64,000 nt of DNA from JASGCL01 sp965203915. GTDB lineage: Bacteria > Pseudomonadota > Alphaproteobacteria > JASGCL01. The stretch spans positions 1,364,001-1,428,000 of the forward strand of contig OZ241918.1 in assembly GCA_965203915.1 (NCBI GenBank), given 5' to 3'. How positions within the stretch are numbered: the stretch's first letter is position 1; each line of letters opens with the position of its first letter. The notes below the pieces were generated by a model. It worked only from the letters and a program-made list of their open reading frames with translations, was not told the origin of the DNA and did not search any database. The translations under genes were made by a program, and so were the position numbers. Of the stretch, positions 15,067-23,013 are shown piece by piece.

Positions 15067-16110
15067 CTAGAATCTTAACTTACCCAACATTTGACGGCAC
15101 CAATTTGCCAAACAATCGAGGGCTATTTTTTCTACATTTTTATCTTCTTTTATTGTTGATATAAGATGCTGGATATTGGCGGCGCAATCCTCCACTTCCT
15201 TTTGTGCTGCCGCCATGCCTGCAAGGGCGATGGTGGTTGACTTGCCAGCCGCCTTATCCTTGCCGGTTTTTTTGCCCATTTCCGCGCTGGTGCTTACTTC
15301 ATCCAATATATCGTCAACCGCCTGATACAACAAACCAACCTGGCTTGCCAATTGACGCCATGTTATTTGCGTGGCCTGGTGCATTTTTTGCTGGGCGAGG
15401 CATAAAGGCGCGGTCAAAGAAAATTCTATCAGCGCGCCAGTTTTTTGTGCCTTCAACAACCTGGCTTGCGCCATGGTATCCGCCCCCAACATATCGCGCC
15501 ATTGCCCTGAAACCATGCCGCCAAACCCTGCGGCGCGCGCCAAATCAATCACCAATCTATTGCTTAATTCTGCTGACAGGTTGGGGCTGGCCGCCATCAA
15601 TTCAAAGGCCAAGCCCTGCAACATATCGCCCACCAAAATGGCGAAGGCCTCGTTGGTTTTGCTGGATAGATTTTCGGGGAAAGCCATATGCAGGGTTGCC
15701 TTGCCGCGCCGTTGTTTGTCGTCGTCCATCGCGGGTAAATCGTCATGGATAAGGGAATAATTATGGATAAGTTCTATCGCCAAGGCCGCGTGATAAAATT
15801 TAGGAAATGCTGGTTGTTCGAGGGTGTTGCCGCATGCCGCGCTGGCCAAAAATAAAAACCACGGGCGCAATCTTTTTGCGGGGTGCGCCCCATCACCATT
15901 GAGCAAGACATAACGCGCCCCGTCGAGTAGGCTGAGGTTATTTTCGTCCTGCCGCAACGCGGCTTGCGCTGTTTTTTCCTGTTGCGCCAAATGTTGAAAA
16001 AATATCGTCAGGCTTTGCTCAACCCAATCGGCCACCGCCCTGATGGATGCTTCGGCGTTATCCACCACCATTTTATCGGCGGCGAGGTTAGGAAAAGCTA
16101 GCTTGTCCAT
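15067..16110 (-). CDS. ispA: Polyprenyl diphosphate synthase (FPP/GGPP type)
   Basis: This enzyme condenses IPP with allylic diphosphates to make farnesyl or geranylgeranyl diphosphate. The 347-residue protein has the first aspartate-rich motif DDLPAMDDD followed by RRGKATLH, and the second motif DDILDEV followed by KKTGKDKAAGKSTT. It is ~45 residues longer than typical IspA; the extra length is mostly an N-terminal Glu/Gln-rich helix. It follows xseB, the usual xseB-ispA pairing. dxs, often third in this operon, is absent. Product chain length cannot be assigned with confidence. Confidence 0.9.
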   Translation of the reverse strand: MDKLAFPNLAADKMVVDNAEASIRAVADWVEQSLTIFFQHLAQQEKTAQAALRQDENNLSLLDGARYVLLNGDGAHPAKRLRPWFLFLASAACGNTLEQPAFPKFYHAALAIELIHNYSLIHDDLPAMDDDKQRRGKATLHMAFPENLSSKTNEAFAILVGDMLQGLAFELMAASPNLSAELSNRLVIDLARAAGFGGMVSGQWRDMLGADTMAQARLLKAQKTGALIEFSLTAPLCLAQQKMHQATQITWRQLASQVGLLYQAVDDILDEVSTSAEMGKKTGKDKAAGKSTTIALAGMAAAQKEVEDCAANIQHLISTIKEDKNVEKIALDCLANWCRQMLGKLRF

Positions 16111-16174
16111 GTTCTACTTAATGAATGATCTCGGTTTGCTAGGGGCAATGGTCTACAGGTTTCTTTGCTCTATT

Positions 16175-16456
16175 TTATGAATCATTATCTTTATCGTCGA
16201 TGGTGAATTCTTTTTTGCCGACAATTTTTTTACCACCGCTTGATGGCTCGTCTTTATTTTGCGCCAACAACAATTGTTCAATTTTTAATTTTGCCTGTTG
16301 CAATTCGTTCTGACATTGCTGATGCAAGGCCATGGCGCGTTCATAATATTTTACCGACTCGCTAAGCGAAACCTCCCCCTGCTCCATGCTGGCTATAATT
16401 TTTTCCAATTCTGCCAAGGCATTTTCAAAGGATAAATTTTTGCTATCGCTATTCAT
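16175..16456 (-). CDS. xseB: Exodeoxyribonuclease VII small subunit
   Basis: XseB partners XseA in single-strand DNA degradation. The 93-residue protein shows the family core LSFENALAELEKIIASMEQGEVSLSESVKYYERAMAL, with key elements FENALAELE and GEVSLSES, then a helical segment CQNELQQAKLKIEQL. Its start overlaps the end of aspS by 8 bases, so translation is likely coupled. The C-terminal ~25 residues are a charged Lys/Asp tail. Confidence 0.92.
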   Translation of the reverse strand: MNSDSKNLSFENALAELEKIIASMEQGEVSLSESVKYYERAMALHQQCQNELQQAKLKIEQLLLAQNKDEPSSGGKKIVGKKEFTIDDKDNDS

Positions 16457-18290
16457 CTTCTTCTTTTTTTATGACCGTCAAATGTAATTCCTTCAATTGC
16501 TTGTCGCTGACCATGGATGGTGCCCCCAACATTAAATCTTGTCCATTTTGTTGCAAGGGGAAGGCAATGACCTCGCGTATGTTCGGTTCATCCGCCAGCA
16601 ACATAACCATACGGTCGATGCCAGGCGCCGCCCCGCCGTGCGGTGGTGCGCCAAATTGCAATGCCCTTATCATGCCGCCAAATTGTTCGTCAACCATTTG
16701 TTGGTTATAACCCGCCAAGCCAAAGGCGCGATACATAATATCGGGGCGATGATTACGAATCGCCCCGGACGACAATTCCACCCCGTTGCAAACAATATCA
16801 TATTGGCTGGCTTTGATGGCCAGCAGTTTTTCTTTATCTTGCGGGGTTAAGTTTTCTAAAACCGCCAAGCCCCCTTGCGGCATGGAAAAGGGATTATGAG
16901 AAAAATCAATTTTTTGTAATTCGTCATTCCATTCGTAGAGGGGGAAATCCACCACCCAACAAAAGGCAAAGGCATCCTTATCAATCAAATTCATTTCTTG
17001 CGCCAATTTGGTGCGCGCCATACCAGCAAACAGGGCGGACTTCCTCTTTTCCCCCGCGACAAAAAATACCGAATCGCCATCGGCCGCGCCAACTTTATCC
17101 TGCAACAATTTTATGACTTCTGGTTTTATATTTTTGGCAATGGGTCCCAATGCTTCGCCATTTTTAAAAATAATATAGCCCAGGCCTGCCTCGCCTTCCT
17201 TACGCGCCCAATCATTCAAGCCGTCAAAAAATGACCGCGGTTTGTCGGCGGTGTTGCCAACTTTGATTGCGCGCACGCAGCCGCCTTTTTTCGCAACTTC
17301 ATCAAAAATTTTAAAACCGCTGCTGCCAAATACATCACCGACCGACATTATTTCCAATGGGTTGCGCACATCGGGTTTGTCGCTGCCATATTTTTCTAAA
17401 GCATCTTCATATTTTATTTTGGGAAAGGGCGTGCCCAGCGCGGGCAAAATTTTCATCGGCCGATTTTTTTTAACTTGCCACCAATTTTTTCCAACCTCAT
17501 GGAATAATCCCGCAATCACGGGCTCCACCACTTGGAACACATCTTCTTGCTCGACAAAACTCATTTCCAAATCCAACTGGTAAAATTCGCCTGGGCTCCT
17601 ATCGGCGCGCGCATCTTCATCCCTGAAGCACGGGGCAATTTGAAAATAGCGATCGAAGCCCGCTATCATCAACAATTGTTTAAATTGTTGGGGTGCCTGG
17701 GGCAGGGCATAAAATTTTCCTGGTTGCAATCGCGATGGCACCAAAAAATCCCTGGCCCCTTCGGGTGATGACGCGGTTAAAATCGGCGTTTGAAATTCGG
17801 TGAAGCCTTGTTGCTGCATCGCACGGCGCAGGTAATCTATCACCTGGGCGCGCAGCATGATATTATCGTGTAATTTTTCCATGCGCAGGTCTAAAAAGCG
17901 GTAGGTCGCCCTCACCTCTTCAGGATACCCCGCATCTTGATTGATAGGAAAGGGCAGGGTTTTGCTCGTCGCCAACAACTCGGCCCTTTCCACCACCACT
18001 TCCACTTCACCACTGGGCAGGTTTTTATTAACCGTTTCGGGACTACGCGCCACCACCTGGCCCGTGATTTTTACCACCGACTCCAATGATATTTTTTCCA
18101 GCAATGAAAAATAATCGGTGCCCTGTTCGGTAACAATTTGGGTAATACCATAATGATCGCGCAGGTCGATAAACAACAAATTCCCATGGTCGCGTTTGTT
18201 ATGCACCCAGCCCGCCAGGGTCACCGTGGTTCCATTATCGGCCAGGCGTAATTGCCCCAAATGATGCGTGCGATAAGAATTAGGTTTCAT
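16449..18290 (-). CDS. aspS: Aspartyl-tRNA synthetase
   Basis: This class II synthetase charges tRNA-Asp (and often tRNA-Asn in bacteria lacking AsnRS). At 613 residues it has the bacterial architecture: an N-terminal OB-fold anticodon domain (VTLAGWVHNKRDHGNLLFIDLRD; core GWVHNKRD), the catalytic core with FQTPILTASSPEGARDFLVPSR, YFQIAPCFRDEDARADR (motif 2), a GAD insertion domain, and motif 3 GGAAPGIDRMVMLL near the C-terminus. It is followed by overlapping xseB and then ispA. Whether it is discriminating or not cannot be told here. Confidence 0.97.
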   Translation of the reverse strand: MKPNSYRTHHLGQLRLADNGTTVTLAGWVHNKRDHGNLLFIDLRDHYGITQIVTEQGTDYFSLLEKISLESVVKITGQVVARSPETVNKNLPSGEVEVVVERAELLATSKTLPFPINQDAGYPEEVRATYRFLDLRMEKLHDNIMLRAQVIDYLRRAMQQQGFTEFQTPILTASSPEGARDFLVPSRLQPGKFYALPQAPQQFKQLLMIAGFDRYFQIAPCFRDEDARADRSPGEFYQLDLEMSFVEQEDVFQVVEPVIAGLFHEVGKNWWQVKKNRPMKILPALGTPFPKIKYEDALEKYGSDKPDVRNPLEIMSVGDVFGSSGFKIFDEVAKKGGCVRAIKVGNTADKPRSFFDGLNDWARKEGEAGLGYIIFKNGEALGPIAKNIKPEVIKLLQDKVGAADGDSVFFVAGEKRKSALFAGMARTKLAQEMNLIDKDAFAFCWVVDFPLYEWNDELQKIDFSHNPFSMPQGGLAVLENLTPQDKEKLLAIKASQYDIVCNGVELSSGAIRNHRPDIMYRAFGLAGYNQQMVDEQFGGMIRALQFGAPPHGGAAPGIDRMVMLLADEPNIREVIAFPLQQNGQDLMLGAPSMVSDKQLKELHLTVIKKEEDE

Positions 18291-18386
18291 AATGAATGGG
18301 GCGTGGTTAGAAATAGGGTATTAAAAATATATTTAAACCCTCTTTACCTATTCACGCCCAATAAATCAACCACTAGCCTTGCGGCA

Positions 18387-18404
18387 AAACTTTTCAGCTT
18401 CTTG
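18387..18404. repeat. Second copy of an 18-bp dispersed repeat
   Basis: AAACTTTTCAGCTTCTTG is identical to 695-712 at the left end of the cassette near prs. Similarity extends upstream (CACTAG and a CTT-GC stretch at 18371-18385 versus 675-686) but is imperfect. This copy lacks the second hairpin arm. Confidence 0.65.
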
Positions 18405-18425
18405 GTTTACAGGTTTTTTAAAAAA

Positions 18426-18497
18426 CTAAAACTGATACCCCACCCTTAACCAAAATTTGGTGGTATGATACAAATCAAAACTATTGATTTTTAGATA
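18426..18497 (-). pseudogene. C-terminal remnant of an outer-membrane beta-barrel gene
   Basis: Read on the minus strand, about 24 codons end in YHTTKFWLRVGYQF and a stop. This is an aromatic-terminated final barrel strand, very like the GVKVGYQF ending of the intact barrel gene at 20628-21695. No start codon or upstream barrel sequence is present, because the cadherin-repeat gene abuts it. It is most simply a leftover of a duplicated or deleted paralogue. The alternative is that the cadherin gene once read through into it. Confidence 0.5.
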
Positions 18498-20590
18498 AAT
18501 TCTATGTTGTTGGCGCCGCCCAGCAATTGCAAAAATTTGTCATATGTCAGCGCGCCGTCATTTTGCCAAGTAAAATGTTGCGGTTGTTCGGGGGCGGCGT
18601 CATCACCACCATGCAAAAATATTTTATCGCCCTGGCTGCGGGTTAGTCCGTCTTTATCAAACACCATATACCCATTGTATGATGATGATGTTTCATCAGC
18701 CGATTCTGGGTATTCAAATGACCAATGGTTGCGTCCCCGTGCCACCCGTGTATCCATTACCAAAACTATTTTGCAGGTCGGTCAGGTTGTTCATCGTTAT
18801 ATCCCCCGCCCCATTGTTATAAAACAATCCTTTCAAATTAATCACATCGTGATATCCGTTGCTGTCTTTCAAATTCTCAAACGGAGGAGCACCGTAAGAA
18901 TAAGAAATAGTCGTGCGGTCAGAAATATCAAGGGCAAAACCCTGGCCAATATTATCGCCACCACTGCTCGCCAACACCACCACCGAATAATGGGGGGCGT
19001 GGCCATTGTCATAATCCAACAACGATTTAAATTGCAATACCCCATCATGAGTGATGGAGAAATAATTGGCATCCGCCCCCAACAGGCTATAACTTATTGG
19101 TGTGCCGTCCAAATCAAACGCCGAAAAAACCGCCAGCGAAACATTCGCCGTGTCATTTTCGCGCAAAGACAAACCATGGACGGCATTGCCCACCCAAACC
19201 ACAGGATTATCATTGATATTATTCACCGACAGAACAAATAATTGGCTGATATTATCAATCGCCTGATTCGCCACCCCGCCACCATAGGCATGGGCATGCA
19301 CCACAATACTATAATTGTCGTTGGGGTGAATGGTGGATTCGGCATCCAACCTTTGCCGCAAACTAATTCTGCCCCTGCTGTCAATCGCAAAAATATCTAC
19401 ATCCGCCCCTGACAAAGAATAACTTACCAACTGACCATCACCATCAATCGCACCAAATGTCGCCACCACCAAACCCACTTTATTATTTTCATTAATCGAA
19501 TATCCTTGGGGGTTGCGTGTCCAGCCAATGGCTTCGTCATTAACATTATTAACCTGCATGGTTAGAATTTCTGATATCACCGTGCCGTCAACCGCGGTTG
19601 CGATAATATCAACAAAATAATTATCGCCATGGTCAGCCATGGCTTCATAATCAAATGACTCGGTAAAACGCAATGTGCCATCAGCACTGATAGAAAAATA
19701 ATCGGCATCAACGCCAAACAATTCAAATGAAGCAACCCCCTGACCCAAAGCATGAATATCCCTGTCCCTGACATCAAATTTGGTGATGACTTGGTTGGCG
19801 GCCGTGTTATCTTCATCAATCGCCACAAAGGAAACTGGTTGTCCATTGTTGTTAAAACGAAAAACTTCATCATCCAAATTATTTAGTGACAGGGTAAATG
19901 CGTGGGTCGCCCAACGCCCGCCAAGCCCAATGGTAGCGCCAGCAACATCAAGCACATGAATATTAACATGATACGCTTCCTTGGTTTCATAATCCAAGCC
20001 CTGTTTTACATATAATTGCCCTTGGTTATTAATCGAAAAATAATTGGCATCATCCCCCGACAGGCTATAACTAAATAAATTGTTATCTTCATCATAAACC
20101 CTGAAGCTGGTTACGAACCCCGTGGCATTTTCATTAAAACTGGCGGTTGCTTGCACATCACGATAAAACAATGTTGGCATGTCATTAACCCCAGCATCAT
20201 TGGTATTTTTTACATAATAATCAAAATATGACGCAATAGGGCCTGCTGATGATCCAGGCGGCGCACTTAAAACAACTAATATACCATACTGGCTCCCCCA
20301 TTGTCATAAGCGTCGCCATCAAAATAACTGTCAGGTAATGTAAGATTATTTGAAGTATCAGGATCCATCCCACTTTTATCAACAAGTGTCAAATGACCTT
20401 GCTGGGTTATTTGATACCGCCGAGCATCGCCCATACCTGAAACTAAGGAATAATCTCTATAATTTCCTTCGCCAGAATAAACAATTTGGCCAATATATTC
20501 AATTCCTCCCCGACTGCCACCGCTGGCGGCTTCAGCCTCAGTTCTCGTTATTGTGGCCGCAGTCCTTCCGTTAAAAGAAAATATTGTCAT
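18491..20590 (-). pseudogene. Cadherin-repeat surface protein, interrupted by two frameshifts in G-runs
   Basis: Three reading-frame segments (20590-20276, ~20295-18714 and ~18760-18491) together encode about 700 residues of consecutive ~100-residue cadherin-like repeats. Each has a FxAxDxDG-type calcium segment (FGAIDGDGQ, FSAFDLDGTP), a YSLSGxDAxYFSI block, an LDYE strand and an NNxND linker. No signal peptide is visible, which is common in type I-secreted adhesins. A one-base gain in the G5 run at 20295-20299 would join segment 1 to 2, and a one-base loss in the G4 run at 18735-18738 would join 2 to 3. The gene follows the barrel gene by 37 bp and is probably co-transcribed. The frameshifts may be real decay, phase variation or sequencing error. 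Confidence 0.7.
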
Positions 20591-20627
20591 AGATTTATCT
20601 TTCTTTTAGTAGTTTATATAAAAAACC

Positions 20628-21695
20628 CTAAAACTGATACCCAACCTTAACACCATATTCCTTAGTAATATTAAGGGGTTCTGTGCTTGCAGGTATAGGG
20701 ATGTCCTTATCCGTCCCTAATTCCGACTTATCTATCCAAAAATAATTAAAAAATGGCGCAATGGTTACCCCATAATATGCCAATTCAATAGATGTTCTAA
20801 ACCCATAGCCTTTATTCTGATGTGTTGACCAATCCTTTGATACTTGCTGGGTAGACAACATTACCTCATATTGCGTCTGCACCCCACCCCAAAAAATATC
20901 ATATTCGCCATGTGCCAGCACCGAAAAATGTTCGGTCATATATTCAAATTGCAAAATCAAAGGAATATAATCGATTTTATTAGTGCGTTGCACAGCCCAT
21001 TCTATGTCATAACTATTATGTTCAGTATATTTATAACCATAACCCGTTAGAAAATTAAACCGATAATGGTTGGCGATGGTAATGGTGGGCCCCGCCAACC
21101 CCCTGATCCAAAATAAAAATATTCTTTGATTATAAGCAATTAAGTCTCCATATCTCTCCCCAGCATCTGCCCCCGTGTAAGTTAACCCCTTGCCATTATA
21201 AACCGCCAAATCAAATGGCACCAACATAAAACCAAAACCGCTGGGGTTGATATTAATTTTCAAATTGCTTTCAAACCCATAAACCATACCCTTAATATCC
21301 ATCAATCGTACATTATTAATAGGCTCTCTCACCGGTCCCATATTATCTTGCACCTCTCCATAATCCATAAATTCTTCATAGGAAAAATAAGCCAGCGACG
21401 GCAATAATGACAACCGAAAAACATCGGGCTTCCATTTTTCTCCCACGCCACCCGCCGTTTTTTCCGTCCCCAATTTTTTTTCCACCCCACCCATCATTTT
21501 TGCGCTGGTGGTGGTGGCGGTTTTTATCAGTTGCGTGCCTTGCGCAAATTGCGTTTCCATGTTTTGCATGGTCGGCGCAAATTGATTTTGCGTTTCTGTG
21601 TTCGGCGTGAATGACATGGCTTGCCCCCGCCCCGCCACGGCAAGCATCGCTGCCATCATAAAACCCACCAAAAACCTTGTCCCCATTTTTTTCAT
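20628..21695 (-). CDS. Putative outer-membrane beta-barrel protein
   Basis: This 355-residue precursor has a signal peptide (MKKMGTRFLVGFMMAAMLAVAG, cleavage probably after GQA). A Gln/Thr-rich, probably helical segment covers ~25-75, then come alternating amphipathic strands rich in Tyr, Phe and Gly to a terminal Phe (EYGVKVGYQF), the outer-membrane insertion signature. I do not recognise a named family. The ~14-16 predicted strands suggest a porin- or OmpA-sized barrel. It precedes the cadherin-repeat gene by 37 bp on the same strand, so the pair may form a surface module, for example exporter/anchor plus adhesin; that role is inference. A remnant of a similar barrel ending lies at 18426-18497. 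Confidence 0.65.
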   Translation of the reverse strand: MKKMGTRFLVGFMMAAMLAVAGRGQAMSFTPNTETQNQFAPTMQNMETQFAQGTQLIKTATTTSAKMMGGVEKKLGTEKTAGGVGEKWKPDVFRLSLLPSLAYFSYEEFMDYGEVQDNMGPVREPINNVRLMDIKGMVYGFESNLKININPSGFGFMLVPFDLAVYNGKGLTYTGADAGERYGDLIAYNQRIFLFWIRGLAGPTITIANHYRFNFLTGYGYKYTEHNSYDIEWAVQRTNKIDYIPLILQFEYMTEHFSVLAHGEYDIFWGGVQTQYEVMLSTQQVSKDWSTHQNKGYGFRTSIELAYYGVTIAPFFNYFWIDKSELGTDKDIPIPASTEPLNITKEYGVKVGYQF

Positions 21696-21940
21696 GCTCT
21701 ATCATAACTATTTTTTTCCACCAATCATAGATGAATTTTTTTAATCCCCATTTGCCCGCATACCCCGTAAATCAATGGCGTATAAATGGCGATGGTTTGT
21801 AAATGTAATTTATTAATCACCACAGCATGCCGTTCCCCCAGATAATAAAAATATTAATAAAATAATGGTTGTAAAAAAAAGAAATTTATTTATAGTCTTT
21901 TTTGTTAATTCTAAAAAAAAATATTAAAGGAGGAATCAAC

Positions 21941-22378
21941 ATGGTAAAAAAATCAACGCCGAAGTTTAGCTTCTGCAACATCTTATCTTTATCTGCTAAA
22001 AAATTAATGGGCGGCAAGCAAAGCCACGCATGCCTTAGTCTTTACGTCGCCTTATTATTTTCTTGGACTATTGCTTATGGCATTGTCTATGGCATCAACA
22101 CCGCCGACGTTGGTTTGGTTAAGGGAATCGTGGGCGAGGTCAGTTACCTCTTCACCGACAGCCATGGGTTTATGGATATGTTGGTTTACCTAAGCCCCAT
22201 GTTGGCATGGCATTTGGGTGGCAAACGCTCGGCCTATTTTTATTACTTGCCCTTGGTTTGGACCGCCCTTGACACGGCATTGGCCATGAATGACATGCAC
22301 CCATTTGTAACATTTTGGGTGATGGCGGTGGTTAGTTTTTATGCCAGCATAAAAATTGCCAGCTACGCAAAAAATTAA
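21941..22378 (+). CDS. Hypothetical integral membrane protein
   Basis: This 145-residue protein has about four hydrophobic segments (residues ~29-50, 55-80, 88-105 and 113-138), a basic N-terminal tail and the motif LSPMLAWHLGGKRSAYFYYLPLVW between segments 2 and 3. A strong ribosome-binding site (AAAGGAGGAA) lies 7 bp before ATG 21941, and a terminator follows at 22434-22472, so it is a self-contained transcription unit. It is the only plus-strand gene between trmL/hemF and the MFS pair. I recognise no family. Confidence 0.7.
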   Translation: MVKKSTPKFSFCNILSLSAKKLMGGKQSHACLSLYVALLFSWTIAYGIVYGINTADVGLVKGIVGEVSYLFTDSHGFMDMLVYLSPMLAWHLGGKRSAYFYYLPLVWTALDTALAMNDMHPFVTFWVMAVVSFYASIKIASYAKN

Positions 22379-22433
22379 TATTACTAACGGCGGTTGATGG
22401 CAACATGACGCCGCGTTTTTCATTTTAAAAAAC

Positions 22434-22472
22434 AAAACCCCGTTCGCTTTATATAAGCGGGCGGGGTTTTTT
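22434..22472 (+). terminator. Rho-independent terminator after the membrane-protein gene
   Basis: Arms 22434-22449 and 22455-22470 pair over 16 bp (with G-U pairs on the plus-strand RNA) around a 5-nt loop, followed by TTTTTT. It lies between this gene and convergent dut and may work in both directions. Confidence 0.8.
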
Positions 22473-22490
22473 AATGTTGGCTATCGTTGT

Positions 22491-22976
22491 TCAACCCGTG
22501 GAGCCAAAACCGCCCGTGCCGCGTTTGTTGGCTTCATCGGCGAAGTCAACAATTTCAACCAAGTCGACGGCGGGTAAAGATAAAAAAACCATTTGCGCAA
22601 CGCGCATCATGGGGTCGATGGTTACCGACGCATCGCCATGGTTTATTAATATCACACCAATTTCGCCGCGGTAATCGCTGTCGATGGTGCCAGGGGTATT
22701 GAGGACGGTCAAACCATGCTTCAATGCCAAGCCCGACCGCGGGCGAACATCGGCCACCATATTTTGGGGCATTTTTAAAAAAACGCCAGTCGGAATTAAT
22801 TTTCGTTCGCCTGGCGCTATCACCATTGATTCGTTGATGGCCGCCATCAAATCAAAACCCGCGCTGCCCGTCGTGGCGCGCGCGGGGTAAGGGGTTGCAC
22901 CCTTCGCCTGTAATAATTTTTTTATCAGGGGCGATAATTTTATTTCGATGATATTTTTTTCGGGGCGGATGGTCAT
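22491..22976 (-). CDS. dut: dUTP diphosphatase
   Basis: Dut hydrolyses dUTP to dUMP, keeping uracil out of DNA and supplying thymidylate synthesis. The 161-residue protein carries the five trimeric dUTPase motifs: GSAGFDLMAA, VRPRSGLALKHG, VLNTPGTIDSDYRGEIGVILIN, MRVAQMVFL and the C-terminal glycine-rich RGTGGFGSTG. It lies 37 bp downstream of dnaA on the same strand, so the two are probably co-transcribed. Confidence 0.96.
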   Translation of the reverse strand: MTIRPEKNIIEIKLSPLIKKLLQAKGATPYPARATTGSAGFDLMAAINESMVIAPGERKLIPTGVFLKMPQNMVADVRPRSGLALKHGLTVLNTPGTIDSDYRGEIGVILINHGDASVTIDPMMRVAQMVFLSLPAVDLVEIVDFADEANKRGTGGFGSTG

Positions 22977-23013
22977 TTTTTTTTCTCTGCTTATTCGTTA
23001 TATCGTCCGCTTG

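Noticed and set aside
15204..15752. 182-residue Pro/Arg-rich plus-strand frame inside the polyprenyl synthase gene
   Set aside because: Its composition is typical of an antisense frame over a GC-richer gene; the minus-strand gene has complete family motifs.
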